Source: an uncultured Clostridia bacterium (GTDB taxonomy: Bacteria; Bacillota; Clostridia; Lachnospirales; Anaerotignaceae). Taken from it: a DNA stretch of 64,000 nucleotides. Position numbers and translations under genes: made by a program. The notes beneath the pieces are model-generated. The model had not been told where the DNA came from, ran no database searches, and saw only the letters and a program-made list of their open reading frames with translations. Shown here piece by piece: positions 17,877 through 26,933 of the stretch (position 1 is the stretch's first letter; each line of letters begins with the position of its first letter). The stretch lies in NCBI GenBank assembly GCA_944383885.1, contig CALWRF010000022.1:1-64000 (forward strand). Direction: 5' to 3'.

Positions 17877-19406
17877 ATGAAAAGTTTAAGTTGGTTAAAA
17901 ACAGGGCTTGCAGCAGCAGCTATGACAGCTGCAATAAGCGTTTCTTCTTTTGCGGCTGTTTCGGATACGGGATACATAGATGTTGCTTCTGACGCATGGT
18001 ATGCAGACAGTGTAGTATATTGCAGTGAGCAGGGAATTATGAACGGCACAGGAGAATATCAGTTTTCTCCAGACGGACAAACTACAAGGGCAATGATAGC
18101 ATCTGTTTTGTACCGATTGCAGGACAGCCCGGAAGCGGAAGAAAACAGTATTTTTGCTGATGTATCAGAAGGCAGCTGGTATTATGACGCAGTAATGTGG
18201 GCATCAGAAAATAATATAATGAATGGATATAATCAAACACAGTTTGGTCCAGATGATGCTGTTACAAGGGAACAGTTTGCATCAATTTTATGGAGAAGCG
18301 AGGGAGCTCCCGCTGGTGAGGAAGAAACAACTTTTTCTGACAGCAGCCAAATTTCTTCTTATGCAAAACAGGCAGTAGCGTGGGCAAGAGAAAATGGAAT
18401 TATAAGCGGAAAAGAAGGAAATCGTTTTGATCCAAATGGAGTTGCCACAAGGGCTGAAATTTCTTCAATGATTTATCGCTGGTTAAATCAATCAGAAAAT
18501 ACAAATACATCTGATGAAAATGAGATGGAAGAAGATGTTTCAGAAAATAATACTGATATTCTAATTGCTTATTTCTCCCGTACAGGCAATACAGAAAGCG
18601 TTGCTGAAGCATTGGCAGATATGACAGGCGGAGATTTATTTGAAATCACTCCTGTAGAAGACTATCCAACGGATTATAATGCTTGTTTGGAACAGGCACA
18701 GCGGGAATTAAATGATAATGCCCGTCCTGCAATTAGCAGCACAGTAGAAAATATGGAGCAGTATGAAGTAGTGATGGTTGGTTTTCCTATTTGGTATGGC
18801 GATACACCTATGATTATCCAGACATTTTTAGAAAGCTACGATTTTGATGGAAAAACAATAGCGCCGTTTTCCACAAGCGGCTCCAGTGGTATTGGTGGAG
18901 CTGTAAATTCCATTGAGGAACTCTGCCCTGAATCTGAAGTGCTGGAGGGGTTGTCTGTTACAAGCAGCAATATAAATCGTGCAGAAGAAATGGCGTCGGA
19001 GTGGCTTAGTGAAATTGGGCTTAATGTTAGTGAAGAATCCAATGAAGCGCCAAACCAATCTCAGCAGATTGAAATTGCTTTTGGCGACACAGTTTTATAT
19101 GCCTTGGCAGAAAATAATGTAACAGCAAATGATTTTTTATCTGATTTTCCGGTAAGCATGGAGTTTGAGGATTATAATAATACAGAAAAAATCAGCTATT
19201 TATCAGAAGAACTGCAAGTTGAAGAAAACAGGACAGCTTATCAGCCGCAGATTGGTGACTTATGCTACTATGTTCCTTGGGGTAATTTATGTTTCTTTTA
19301 TGGAAATGCAAATGCCTCCAGTGATTTAGTGCCTGTTGCACACCTGCTTTCCGGCGCTGAACAGATAGGGCAAATCGAAAATGGCACAGTGATAAGCATG
19401 AGATAA
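17877..19406 (+). CDS. Surface protein: three SLH repeats, flavodoxin and cyclophilin-like domain
   Basis: This 509-residue protein starts with a signal peptide (cleavage near residue 27). Three SLH repeats at about 31-80, 92-145 and 151-202 contain WYADSV, WYYDAV and AVAWARENGI and the TRA/TRE ends that bind cell-wall polymer. A flavodoxin domain follows at about 228-376 with YFSRTGNTE as the FMN phosphate loop, PTDYNACLEQAQRELNDNAR and VGFPIWYGDTPM. The C-terminal ~115 residues, with GDTVLYALAENNVT and GDLCYYVPWGNLCFFYG, match the cyclophilin-like fold often found beside or fused to flavodoxins in Clostridia. AAGGAGG precedes the ATG. The protein should be wall-bound and carry FMN outside the membrane. 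Confidence 0.9.
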   Translation: MKSLSWLKTGLAAAAMTAAISVSSFAAVSDTGYIDVASDAWYADSVVYCSEQGIMNGTGEYQFSPDGQTTRAMIASVLYRLQDSPEAEENSIFADVSEGSWYYDAVMWASENNIMNGYNQTQFGPDDAVTREQFASILWRSEGAPAGEEETTFSDSSQISSYAKQAVAWARENGIISGKEGNRFDPNGVATRAEISSMIYRWLNQSENTNTSDENEMEEDVSENNTDILIAYFSRTGNTESVAEALADMTGGDLFEITPVEDYPTDYNACLEQAQRELNDNARPAISSTVENMEQYEVVMVGFPIWYGDTPMIIQTFLESYDFDGKTIAPFSTSGSSGIGGAVNSIEELCPESEVLEGLSVTSSNINRAEEMASEWLSEIGLNVSEESNEAPNQSQQIEIAFGDTVLYALAENNVTANDFLSDFPVSMEFEDYNNTEKISYLSEELQVEENRTAYQPQIGDLCYYVPWGNLCFFYGNANASSDLVPVAHLLSGAEQIGQIENGTVISMR

Positions 19407-19431
19407 CTAAATTATATTAAGGATAAAATTA

Positions 19432-19635
19432 ATGACGCATGTAGATATTACTATGATTTTCGGAAAAGATGAGATGGCTAAAAAAGAATTTGCCAAGAAT
19501 GTTCAAAACTTTCTGGCAGATGAATTGGGAATTGATAAAAGCTTTGTATCCGTGTCTATTGAAGATATACTAAAAGAAAAATGGCAGGAACATATAGAAA
19601 ATATGAATGACAAAGTAATGTTTATAAAGCCATAA
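19432..19635 (+). CDS. Tautomerase-family protein without the catalytic proline
   Basis: This 67-residue protein has the length and pattern of PptA/4-oxalocrotonate tautomerases: THVDITMIFGKDEMAKKEFA, then FVSVSIEDILKEKWQEHI, then MFIKP. These enzymes use an N-terminal Pro, exposed when the initiator Met is removed, but here the second codon is ACG (Thr) instead of CCG (Pro). It differs from a canonical start by a single base. The ribosome site is weak (AAGGATA). It follows the SLH-flavodoxin gene by 25 bases and may be in the same operon. Activity as a tautomerase is doubtful unless the true start differs. Confidence 0.75.
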   Translation: MTHVDITMIFGKDEMAKKEFAKNVQNFLADELGIDKSFVSVSIEDILKEKWQEHIENMNDKVMFIKP

Positions 19636-19971
19636 GTTATAATAAACTGAAAATACAGATACATGCAGTAAAAATATTTGAAAAAATTGTCTGTAAGCCT
19701 GTAAAGTAAAAGCATTCAGTCACAGGAAAGATTATATTATTATTTCAAATAAGAGCAAATATAGCAGTTGCAGTATAGGTTAGATTAATACTTTAACACA
19801 GCTTAATTATTTTATATATGTTATAATTTTGAACTGAATTTACCAAAATTCAACAACATTTCACATCTTCCTTTTTTGTATAATTTTTAACTCAATACAA
19901 ATACTACAAGTACAAAAAGATTAAAAAACGGAATTAAATTTCCGTTTAAAAAAGATACAGGAGGATGTAGA
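19636..19971. other. Intergenic region upstream of spoVT
   Basis: No gene is supported. A hairpin AAACGGAA with TTCCGTTT at 19926-19947 lies just before the spoVT ribosome site; read on the minus strand it looks like a terminator, since T residues follow it there. Confidence 0.45.
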
Positions 19972-20517
19972 ATGAAAGCTACAGGGATTGTAAGAAGAAT
20001 TGACGACCTTGGTCGAATTGTAATACCAAAAGAAATAAGGCGTACTCTTAGAATTAGAGAAGGCGACCCTTTGGAAATATTTACAGACAGAGAGGGCGAA
20101 ATAATACTTAAGAAATATTCGCCTGTTGGAGAACTCGGCGCATTTGCTAAAGAATATGCCGAAAGCCTTGCCCAGACAGCCGGTCATATAACATGCATAC
20201 TTGATAAAGACCACATTATAGCCGTATCAGGCGGACCTAAAAAGGATTTCCTCGAAAAACATATAAGCGATGCTATGGAAGAGTGCATTAATTCAAGAAA
20301 CACCCTTAATGCCAAAAGGAGCGACGGAAATTTTGTTCCGGTTCTGGATGATGAAAGTGACGAAAGTTACAACTATCAGCTTGTTACGCCTATTATTTCC
20401 GAAGGAGATGTTATAGGTGCGGTTATGTTTTTGTCGCAAGATAAAAAAATGGGTGAAATTGAGGGGAAATTAGCTCAAACAGCGGCAGGCTTTTTAGCAA
20501 AGCAAATGGAACAGTGA
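19972..20517 (+). CDS. spoVT: Stage V sporulation protein T, AbrB-type regulator
   Basis: This 181-residue regulator has an N-terminal AbrB swapped-hairpin DNA-binding domain (residues 1-50; TGIVRRIDDLGRIVIPKEIRR) and a C-terminal GAF-like domain to 181. Length and start match SpoVT of Bacillus and Clostridium, which tunes forespore gene expression late in sporulation. AGGAGGATG precedes the ATG, and a clear terminator follows, so it is a single-gene transcript. Its presence supports a spore-forming host. Confidence 0.93.
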   Translation: MKATGIVRRIDDLGRIVIPKEIRRTLRIREGDPLEIFTDREGEIILKKYSPVGELGAFAKEYAESLAQTAGHITCILDKDHIIAVSGGPKKDFLEKHISDAMEECINSRNTLNAKRSDGNFVPVLDDESDESYNYQLVTPIISEGDVIGAVMFLSQDKKMGEIEGKLAQTAAGFLAKQMEQ

Positions 20518-20526
20518 TTAATGTTT

Positions 20527-20560
20527 AAAGACGGAAATATTTTGTTTCCGTCTTTATTTT
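20527..20560 (+). terminator. Terminator after spoVT
   Basis: AAAGACGGAAA pairs with TTTCCGTCTTT around a 7-base loop, followed by T residues. Confidence 0.88.
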
Positions 20561-20894
20561 GTGCAAAAACAGAATATACATGAAAAGTATTAATGCCGCG
20601 ACGATATATAATGTGCTGAATGTTAAATGGAATACTCAGAATTATGATATCTGTTATAAATAGGATAAATATGTTTGGGTTTATAAAAAAATTTAAAATA
20701 AAATAAGCTGTGTATTTTTCAGAATATAAATAGCTTTTTGGAAAGTATAAAAACAGTATATAATTGAAATATAAGATTCAGCAGGAAACAAATGTATGAT
20801 ATAATAAATTATAAATCAAAAATGTGTTATATTTGGACTTATATAAAACCATTAATATGGTTTGACCGAGCTAATTTTATAAGGAGGTAATAAT
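20561..20894. other. Intergenic region before the SLH protein gene
   Basis: About 330 AT-rich bases with no gene. A short perfect hairpin AAACCAT/ATGGTTT at 20846-20863 lies in the leader of the next gene. Confidence 0.45.
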
Positions 20895-22970
20895 ATGGCG
20901 GACATGAAGTGTTTTTCTAAAAAGCGTATAAGAAATACAATCAGCATTGTTATTGCAGTTATATTGGTATTGCTTAGCGTAAATGCTTACGGTCAAGATT
21001 TTGAACCTTATATTCAGTCAAAAGTAATTAAGCGCCTTGACTGGCTGCCTAAACCTGAAATGGGTTATAATTTTGCCTTAGGACGGGAGTACAATCAAGA
21101 AATATTTCCGTATTATTCCTCAAACGGCACAACTGATATTCTGCTTGAACCTAATACAGGTGAACTGACTATATTAAAATTAGACAAAAAAGGAAATATT
21201 ACAGGCAGCATTCAAATAGAAAAGGAACTCAATACTGTTGGGGCTTTTACAGAAGACGAAAAAGGCAATATATTTGTATTATACGGTCAAAATACAGATT
21301 TTAAAGAAGAAGAATCTATAAGGCTTGTTAAGTATTCAAGCGGCGGAAAAAGAGAGGCTGCTTTGTCATTTTCCCAAGCAGGCATTGACACAGTTAAGCC
21401 TTTTGACAGCGGCTGTTCCATGACAGTTCAGCAAGGCAGGGGCGTAATACTTTTTGGCAGGCTTATTGATTCAGCTCATGTTGGCAATGATTATTACGGA
21501 GTTGTAAGCGGACTTAGGCATCAAGGTTCATGCACTATATTTGTGGATACTGACAAAATGGAAACATTAAGTAAAGAGCTTTCCGGTGTTTCGCATTCAT
21601 TATCGCAGCTTACTTTTTATGACGACGGGTTATATTATTGTTTGGAAAGAGGCGACGCCAGCCCAAGAGCTTTTGATGTGACAATCTATAATTCTAATGG
21701 AAGCAGGGTAAATGAATGGCAGTCTTTTAAATTTAAAAGCGACGCTAAAAAATCAGATAAAACAAAAACTGAAACAATAAACGGCAATACTTATGTACCT
21801 ATTATTACGTATTCAGATATAAATAACAATACATTCAGTATTGCCGGAGATATTGTAAATATGAATGGGCAGAATTGGCTTACAGGAGCTTATGAGAACA
21901 CAACTGATGACAGGATTATGTCGCCAAGGAACTTATTTATACAGAAAATGACAGATAATTCTCAGCCGGTATACCTTACACATTATACAGACTATAAAAC
22001 AGCTGAAGTCGGCGCTGTCCGTGCTGCTGTTATGGAAAATGGCAATACAGCCATACTTTATGAAGAAAATAAATTCACCGGTCTTGCAAGAAACTCAAAC
22101 ATAATATATGGCAGCGGATTTGACAAAGATTATGAGCACAATTCAATACATCTTTTGGAAATTGACAGCCGGGGAAATGTTTTAAATGATTACCCAATGA
22201 GTGTTCCTGACGGAGTGTATCTTTCATGTTTTGACAGGCTGTCTTATAACAAAGCTGACAGGACTTTCAGGTGGGTTACATATAACGGACGAAATCTTAC
22301 ATTTAATTTAATAGACTTAAATTCAAAAAAAATACCTGAAAAAATTGAAACTGTTAAAAAGACGTCAGCTGACTTTGCTGATACAGCAACATTATCAGAA
22401 AGCGACCGAAAAATAGTTGATTGGGGTTTAGCTAACGGTGTTGTAAGCGGTTCTTCAGACGGGCTTTTTCATCCATGGGATTTTGTAAGCAGGGCTGAAT
22501 TTGCCGTTATGGCAGTAAGAAGCTATGGATTTAACTTATCACAGCCGCAGGGAATATTCTCCGATGTGCCGAAAGATTACTGGGCATGTCAGTATATTGA
22601 GGCTCTGGCAAGAGAAGGCGCAATACCGAGCGGAGGCAGCTTCAGACCGGAAAGTCCTGTAACAAGGGAAGAAGCTGATAAAATTATTGTTTTAGCCAGC
22701 CACTTAAATGAAAATATAAATATGGAAAAAAGCGGCGGAGAGAAAGTTTATTCGCAAATATCAGCTAACTGCGGAATATCGGCTTATTATTTGGGAAATA
22801 ACAGAGAGCTTAAGCGTATAAGCGCTGTTCAAATGTTTCAGACATCTTCTAATATATTAGAGGTATATTATGACAGGCTGTCAAATCAGGGAAATGGAAT
22901 CTGGCAGGCGCGGTACAGTGACGGAAGAATTTTAGAATTAAGTTATGTGAATTTTGTGCCTAAAAATTAA
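20895..22970 (+). CDS. SLH-domain surface protein with unrecognised large ectodomain
   Basis: This 691-residue protein starts at ATG after AAGGAGG. A hydrophobic segment at about 14-31 is a signal anchor or signal peptide. The region from about 40 to 480 alternates short strands with recurring DEKGNIFVL, DKKGNITG and DSRGNVLND patterns, suggesting a beta-propeller, and matches no enzyme I know. SLH repeats lie near residues 495-605 (VDWGLANGVVSGSSDGLFHPWD, then DYWACQYIEALAREGAIPSGG), with the usual SRAEFAVM and TREEADK ends. A short tail follows. It should be bound to the cell wall. The function is unknown. Confidence 0.82.
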   Translation: MADMKCFSKKRIRNTISIVIAVILVLLSVNAYGQDFEPYIQSKVIKRLDWLPKPEMGYNFALGREYNQEIFPYYSSNGTTDILLEPNTGELTILKLDKKGNITGSIQIEKELNTVGAFTEDEKGNIFVLYGQNTDFKEEESIRLVKYSSGGKREAALSFSQAGIDTVKPFDSGCSMTVQQGRGVILFGRLIDSAHVGNDYYGVVSGLRHQGSCTIFVDTDKMETLSKELSGVSHSLSQLTFYDDGLYYCLERGDASPRAFDVTIYNSNGSRVNEWQSFKFKSDAKKSDKTKTETINGNTYVPIITYSDINNNTFSIAGDIVNMNGQNWLTGAYENTTDDRIMSPRNLFIQKMTDNSQPVYLTHYTDYKTAEVGAVRAAVMENGNTAILYEENKFTGLARNSNIIYGSGFDKDYEHNSIHLLEIDSRGNVLNDYPMSVPDGVYLSCFDRLSYNKADRTFRWVTYNGRNLTFNLIDLNSKKIPEKIETVKKTSADFADTATLSESDRKIVDWGLANGVVSGSSDGLFHPWDFVSRAEFAVMAVRSYGFNLSQPQGIFSDVPKDYWACQYIEALAREGAIPSGGSFRPESPVTREEADKIIVLASHLNENINMEKSGGEKVYSQISANCGISAYYLGNNRELKRISAVQMFQTSSNILEVYYDRLSNQGNGIWQARYSDGRILELSYVNFVPKN

Positions 22971-22987
22971 TAGAAATAAGTAAATGC

Positions 22988-23057
22988 AAAAACCTCCATG
23001 GCGGAATGTGACGGTATATTTTTATACTGCACCTTACGGCATGGGGGTTTAATTTTT
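22988..23057 (+). terminator. Terminator after the SLH protein gene
   Basis: AAACCTCCATG and CATGGGGGTTT pair with one T-G wobble at the base of a long hairpin, and AATTTTTTG follows. Confidence 0.7.
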
Positions 23058-23338
23058 TGCTTTAAATTATATAAACTGAAAAAAATTAATTCTTTTTGCA
23101 AAAAAAAGCTGTTTAGCAAAATAGTTAAAATAAAACTGAAAATTATTTATTAAATTTCAATAATTAATTTAAAATAATAAATATTAATAATATAATTTGT
23201 GAAATATACTTAAATTAAGTCAATCTATAACGATTAATTATATGTTTTTATATACATTTTGGAAGTGGACAAATATAATGTTTGTGTTAGTATAAAACTG
23301 AAAAATATTATTGTCATTAGCAAGTCAGGAGGGGTTTT
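23058..23338. other. AT-rich leader region of the dehydratase gene
   Basis: About 280 bases with no gene. A TATAAT at 23274 lacks a good -35 partner. Confidence 0.4.
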
Positions 23339-25045
23339 ATGTCTAACGGTTCTAACAATTCAGCAGTAAACAATAATGAAGCGAAAATGCAGCTTCACCC
23401 ATGCAGAGTGTATAAGGCAGTTGGTTTTGATGATGATGATTTGGAGCGGTACACAATAGGCATAGCCAATGCGTTCAGCGATATTGTGCCGGGGCATTTC
23501 CATCTTAGGCAGGTAGCTGAGTTTGTAAAAAAAGGCGTCCATCTTGCAGGCGCAAATGCTGTTGAGTTTGGTGTAATAGGCTGCTGCGACAGCGTAGGCA
23601 ATGGTACTGTTGGCGGTCATTACATATTGCCTTCCCGTGAAGTAATTGCTGACAGTATTGAAATAATGGCAAAGGCTCATCGTTTAGACGGTATTGTGCT
23701 TTTAGGTTCATGCGACAAAATAGTTCCGGGCATGCTTATGGGCTGTTTAAGGGCTGACATACCGGCAATTATGGTTCCGGGCGGTCCAATGCTCAGCGGA
23801 CCAGCGTATGGACAGAAAACAAAAGCCGATAGCACAACAGTTGCTGAAACATACGGAAAGTACCAAAAAGGTCTTGCACAGTGGGAGGAAGTATTGAATC
23901 TTCAAAAAATTACACAGCCTACATGCGGTTCATGTAATTTTTACGGCACTGCCAATACTATGAGCTGCACCGCTGAAGCCCTTGGACTTGTCATTCCCGG
24001 CGGCGGAGCCATACCGGCTGTTTACAATGAAAGACTTAGAAGCGCTAAAAAGACAGGAGAAAAAATAGTAGAGCTTGTATATAAAAACATACGACCTAAA
24101 GATATTGTGAATAAAAAATCCATACAAAATGCTATTTCTTATGTTATGGCAACAGGCGGCTCCACTAATGCCGTGCTTCATATTGCTGCTATTGGTTATG
24201 AGGCAGGCATTGACCCTTCTTGGACAATGGAGGAGTTTGACAGAATAAGCGGCATTATTCCGCATATAGCCAAGATAAATCCTGCTTCAAACGATTATGA
24301 TATGGAAGATTTTTATAGAGCCGGCGGCGTTGAAAGGGTTATGGAGTATCTGAAAGAACATATCAATACAGATGTTATGACTGTTACAGGCAGAACACTG
24401 GCGGAAAATATTGAAAATGCTAACTATATGTATGGTTCGTGCAATGATAATGTTATAAGACATTTTGAAAATCCTTTCAGCACATTAGGCGGAGTAGCTG
24501 TTATGAGGGGCAATTTAGCGCCTGATACAGGTGTTGCCAAACCGGCGGCTATTGCTGATAAAGTACGGCGCTTTACAGGTGAAGCTATATGTTTTGACAG
24601 TGAAGAAGAATGTTCTGAAGCTCTTGAACAGCTTAAAATTAAGCCGGGGCATGTAGTAGTAATCAGATACGAAGGACCTAAAGGCGGTCCGGGCATGAGA
24701 GAAATGTACAGACCTATGAAACTTATGAACGGGCAGGGACTTGCCACAAGCACGGCGCTTATTACCGACGGAAGGTTTTCGGGCACAAACAATGGCTGCT
24801 TTGTTGGGCATATATCTCCTGAGGCTGCTGAAGGAGGACCTATTGCATTTGTGCATGATGGTGATAAAATAACAATAGACGTTTACAAAAAAGAAGTTAC
24901 TCTTCATGTCAGCCAAGAAGAACTGGCAAAGAGAAAAGCTCAATGGAAGTATGAACCTAAAGTTCAAACAGGATACCTTGCCCGTTACGCCACCCAGGCA
25001 AGCTCTGCCGCAACAGGCGGTGTGCTGGATTGGAAAAACCATTGA
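23339..25045 (+). CDS. IlvD/Edd-family dehydratase
   Basis: This 568-residue enzyme belongs to the dihydroxy-acid/6-phosphogluconate dehydratase family, which removes water using an Fe-S cluster. Likely cluster Cys are 83 (GCCD), 125 (GSCDK) and 196 (PTCGSC), and Lys127 sits at the carbamylated position. The C-terminal half has SFSGTNNG-type and PEAAEGGPIA motifs. It is shorter than E. coli IlvD (616) and the segment after GCCD (SVGNGTVGG) differs from the usual GIAMGHDGM, so it could act on another hydroxy or sugar acid. AGGAGGG precedes the ATG. It is 19 bases from the ketopantoate reductase-like gene, so a branched-chain or pantothenate role is possible. Confidence 0.87.
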   Translation: MSNGSNNSAVNNNEAKMQLHPCRVYKAVGFDDDDLERYTIGIANAFSDIVPGHFHLRQVAEFVKKGVHLAGANAVEFGVIGCCDSVGNGTVGGHYILPSREVIADSIEIMAKAHRLDGIVLLGSCDKIVPGMLMGCLRADIPAIMVPGGPMLSGPAYGQKTKADSTTVAETYGKYQKGLAQWEEVLNLQKITQPTCGSCNFYGTANTMSCTAEALGLVIPGGGAIPAVYNERLRSAKKTGEKIVELVYKNIRPKDIVNKKSIQNAISYVMATGGSTNAVLHIAAIGYEAGIDPSWTMEEFDRISGIIPHIAKINPASNDYDMEDFYRAGGVERVMEYLKEHINTDVMTVTGRTLAENIENANYMYGSCNDNVIRHFENPFSTLGGVAVMRGNLAPDTGVAKPAAIADKVRRFTGEAICFDSEEECSEALEQLKIKPGHVVVIRYEGPKGGPGMREMYRPMKLMNGQGLATSTALITDGRFSGTNNGCFVGHISPEAAEGGPIAFVHDGDKITIDVYKKEVTLHVSQEELAKRKAQWKYEPKVQTGYLARYATQASSAATGGVLDWKNH

Positions 25046-25064
25046 TTTTTAAAAGGAGGAAAGT

Positions 25065-25985
25065 ATGGATATTAATAAAGCGGCTATTGTTGGATTTGGC
25101 GCTATTGGCTGCACTTACGGCAGAAGGCTTTATAATTTAATGGGTAACAGCTTTGCAGTTATTGCGGGAGGAAACCGTGCAAAAAGACTCAGGGAAAAGG
25201 GTGAAACAATAAACGGAGAAAATATAATGCCTTTGGTTGTGGAACCGGATAATGAAAATTGGAAAGCTGACCTTGTTATTTTTTCAGTAAAAAACTATCA
25301 GCTTGAAAGCGCAATTAATGATATTAAAAATATAATTACTCCGGATACAATAATATTAACTATACTTAACGGTGTTACGGCAAGGGATAAAATTAAAGAG
25401 GCGTATCCTAAAAATACTGTTCTTTATGGTCTTAGCAAGTCTGATGCAGAAAGAACACCTGAAGGTATTAAATGCTCGTGGGAAGGAGTAATTGAATTTG
25501 GAGAAGCTGACAACACAGTTATAAGCCCTGAAGTTAAGGCGGTTAAAGATTTGTTCGATAGGGCAGGCATAAAAAATGATATATGTAAAGATATGATAAG
25601 GGCAGTATGGGTTAAATTCATGCGCAATGTAGGCATGAATCAGCTTTCTGCCGCAACAGGTTCGCCGTACTGGGGTTTTGGCGGAATACCTGAGCTTAAT
25701 AGGGCTTTAAGGGAAGTAATGAGGGAAGTTATGTTTATAGCTCAAAATAAAGGTATAAACATTGATGAAAACGATGTGGAAGAATGTGTAAGAATAGCTG
25801 TTGGTTCTGAGCCAAATAGCAAAACATCAATGCTTCAGGATATGGAAGCAGGCAGAAAAACAGAAGTTGGCAGTTTTTCAGGAGTAGTTATAGAGGAAGG
25901 ACTAAAAAATGGTGTGCCTACACCATGGAACAACTGCCTGTATATGATTTTAAAAACAAAAGAACAACTGAACGGTATTAAATAA
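25065..25985 (+). CDS. Ketopantoate reductase-family protein
   Basis: This 306-residue protein has the N-terminal Rossmann NADPH fold (IVGFGAIGCTYGRRL at about 8-22, LVIFSVKNYQ) and the C-terminal helical domain with VWVKFMRNVGMNQLSA, as in PanE/ApbA. The catalytic Lys of KFMRN fits the family. PanE reduces 2-dehydropantoate, but many relatives act on other 2-oxo acids. It follows the IlvD/Edd dehydratase in one operon with AAGGAGG between them, so they may handle consecutive steps of a 2-hydroxy or 2-oxo acid pathway. A symbol is not assigned for that reason. Confidence 0.85.
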   Translation: MDINKAAIVGFGAIGCTYGRRLYNLMGNSFAVIAGGNRAKRLREKGETINGENIMPLVVEPDNENWKADLVIFSVKNYQLESAINDIKNIITPDTIILTILNGVTARDKIKEAYPKNTVLYGLSKSDAERTPEGIKCSWEGVIEFGEADNTVISPEVKAVKDLFDRAGIKNDICKDMIRAVWVKFMRNVGMNQLSAATGSPYWGFGGIPELNRALREVMREVMFIAQNKGINIDENDVEECVRIAVGSEPNSKTSMLQDMEAGRKTEVGSFSGVVIEEGLKNGVPTPWNNCLYMILKTKEQLNGIK

Positions 25986-25991
25986 TTAATT

Positions 25992-26027
25992 AAAATCCGG
26001 GCTGATAAATTCAGTTCGGATTTTTTT
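25992..26027 (+). terminator. Terminator of the dehydratase operon
   Basis: AAATCCGGGCTGA pairs with TCAGTTCGGATTT with two G-T wobbles, and seven T residues follow. Confidence 0.88.
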
Positions 26028-26123
26028 GACAAAAAATAAATTTTATTTCAAAATTTTATGTCGTTTTAAACAGCTTTTTCATATTATATATTATATAAAA
26101 TAATAGGGAGAGGAGGTTTTAAA

Positions 26124-26876
26124 ATGTCCTTAAGCGGAATAGATGTTTCAATATGGCAGGGGAGCATAGACTGGAAAAAAGTTAAATCATCCGGCAAAAG
26201 CTTTGCTATGGTCAGAGCGTCTTATGGCAAAAGCCTTAAAGACAAAAATTTTGATATAAATATGGCTAATGCCAATGCTCAGGGCATTGATGCGGGAGTT
26301 TATCATTATTGTTTGGCTAAAACGGAAAATGAAGCAGTTCAGGAAGCGGATTTTTTCATAAGCGTTATAAAAAAATATAAATTCACATATCCTGCCGCAG
26401 TAGACATTGAGGACAGTTCCCTTACAAGCCTTACAAAAGAAAAAATAACAGATATAGCGCTGGCATTTATGGGAAGGCTTAAGGAATTCGGCTTTTACCC
26501 TATGCTTTACGCCAGTAAATACTGGCTTATGAACTATATTGATGCAAATAAAGTTAAAAGCTACAGTATTTGGCTTGCGGAATATAAAAGCGGTCAGTAC
26601 ACGTATAATGGCAGAGTTGATATGTGGCAGAACAGCTCAACCGGTACTGTAAACGGCATAAGCGGCTTTGTGGATACTGATATTTCTTATGTTGATTTTC
26701 CTAAAATAATTAAGGCGGGAGGATATAATGGTATGGAAAAAGAAACGCTCACATTTGAAGAGTCTAAGAAAATAATACAGGAAAAATGCGGATTTACCGA
26801 TGACACAATGCTGTATTTAAGCTTTTATAAGTATTCCGAAAGTCTTATAATGCGTCTGGCTGAGCAGATGCTTTAA
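26124..26876 (+). CDS. GH25-family peptidoglycan hydrolase
   Basis: This 250-residue protein carries a GH25 lysozyme domain over residues 1-200: GIDVSIWQGSIDWKKVK at the start, FAMVRASYGK, GVYHYCLA and the acidic pair in AVDIEDS. The C-terminal ~50 residues form a small helical tail. It hydrolyses glycan strands between MurNAc and GlcNAc. No signal peptide is present, so it may be released by lysis or another route, like a phage endolysin, although no phage genes are nearby. AGGAGGT precedes the ATG. A bidirectional terminator separates it from the opposite kinase gene. Confidence 0.87.
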   Translation: MSLSGIDVSIWQGSIDWKKVKSSGKSFAMVRASYGKSLKDKNFDINMANANAQGIDAGVYHYCLAKTENEAVQEADFFISVIKKYKFTYPAAVDIEDSSLTSLTKEKITDIALAFMGRLKEFGFYPMLYASKYWLMNYIDANKVKSYSIWLAEYKSGQYTYNGRVDMWQNSSTGTVNGISGFVDTDISYVDFPKIIKAGGYNGMEKETLTFEESKKIIQEKCGFTDDTMLYLSFYKYSESLIMRLAEQML

Positions 26877-26894
26877 ATTAAAATTAATTATAGT

Positions 26895-26930
26895 AAAAGG
26901 GCATATAATATTTATTATATGCCCTTTGTT
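26895..26930. terminator. Bidirectional terminator between convergent genes
   Basis: AAAGGGCATATAATA pairs with TATTATATGCCCTTT. T-rich flanks on both sides serve the lysozyme gene and the kinase gene. Confidence 0.85.
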
Positions 26931-26933
26931 TTA

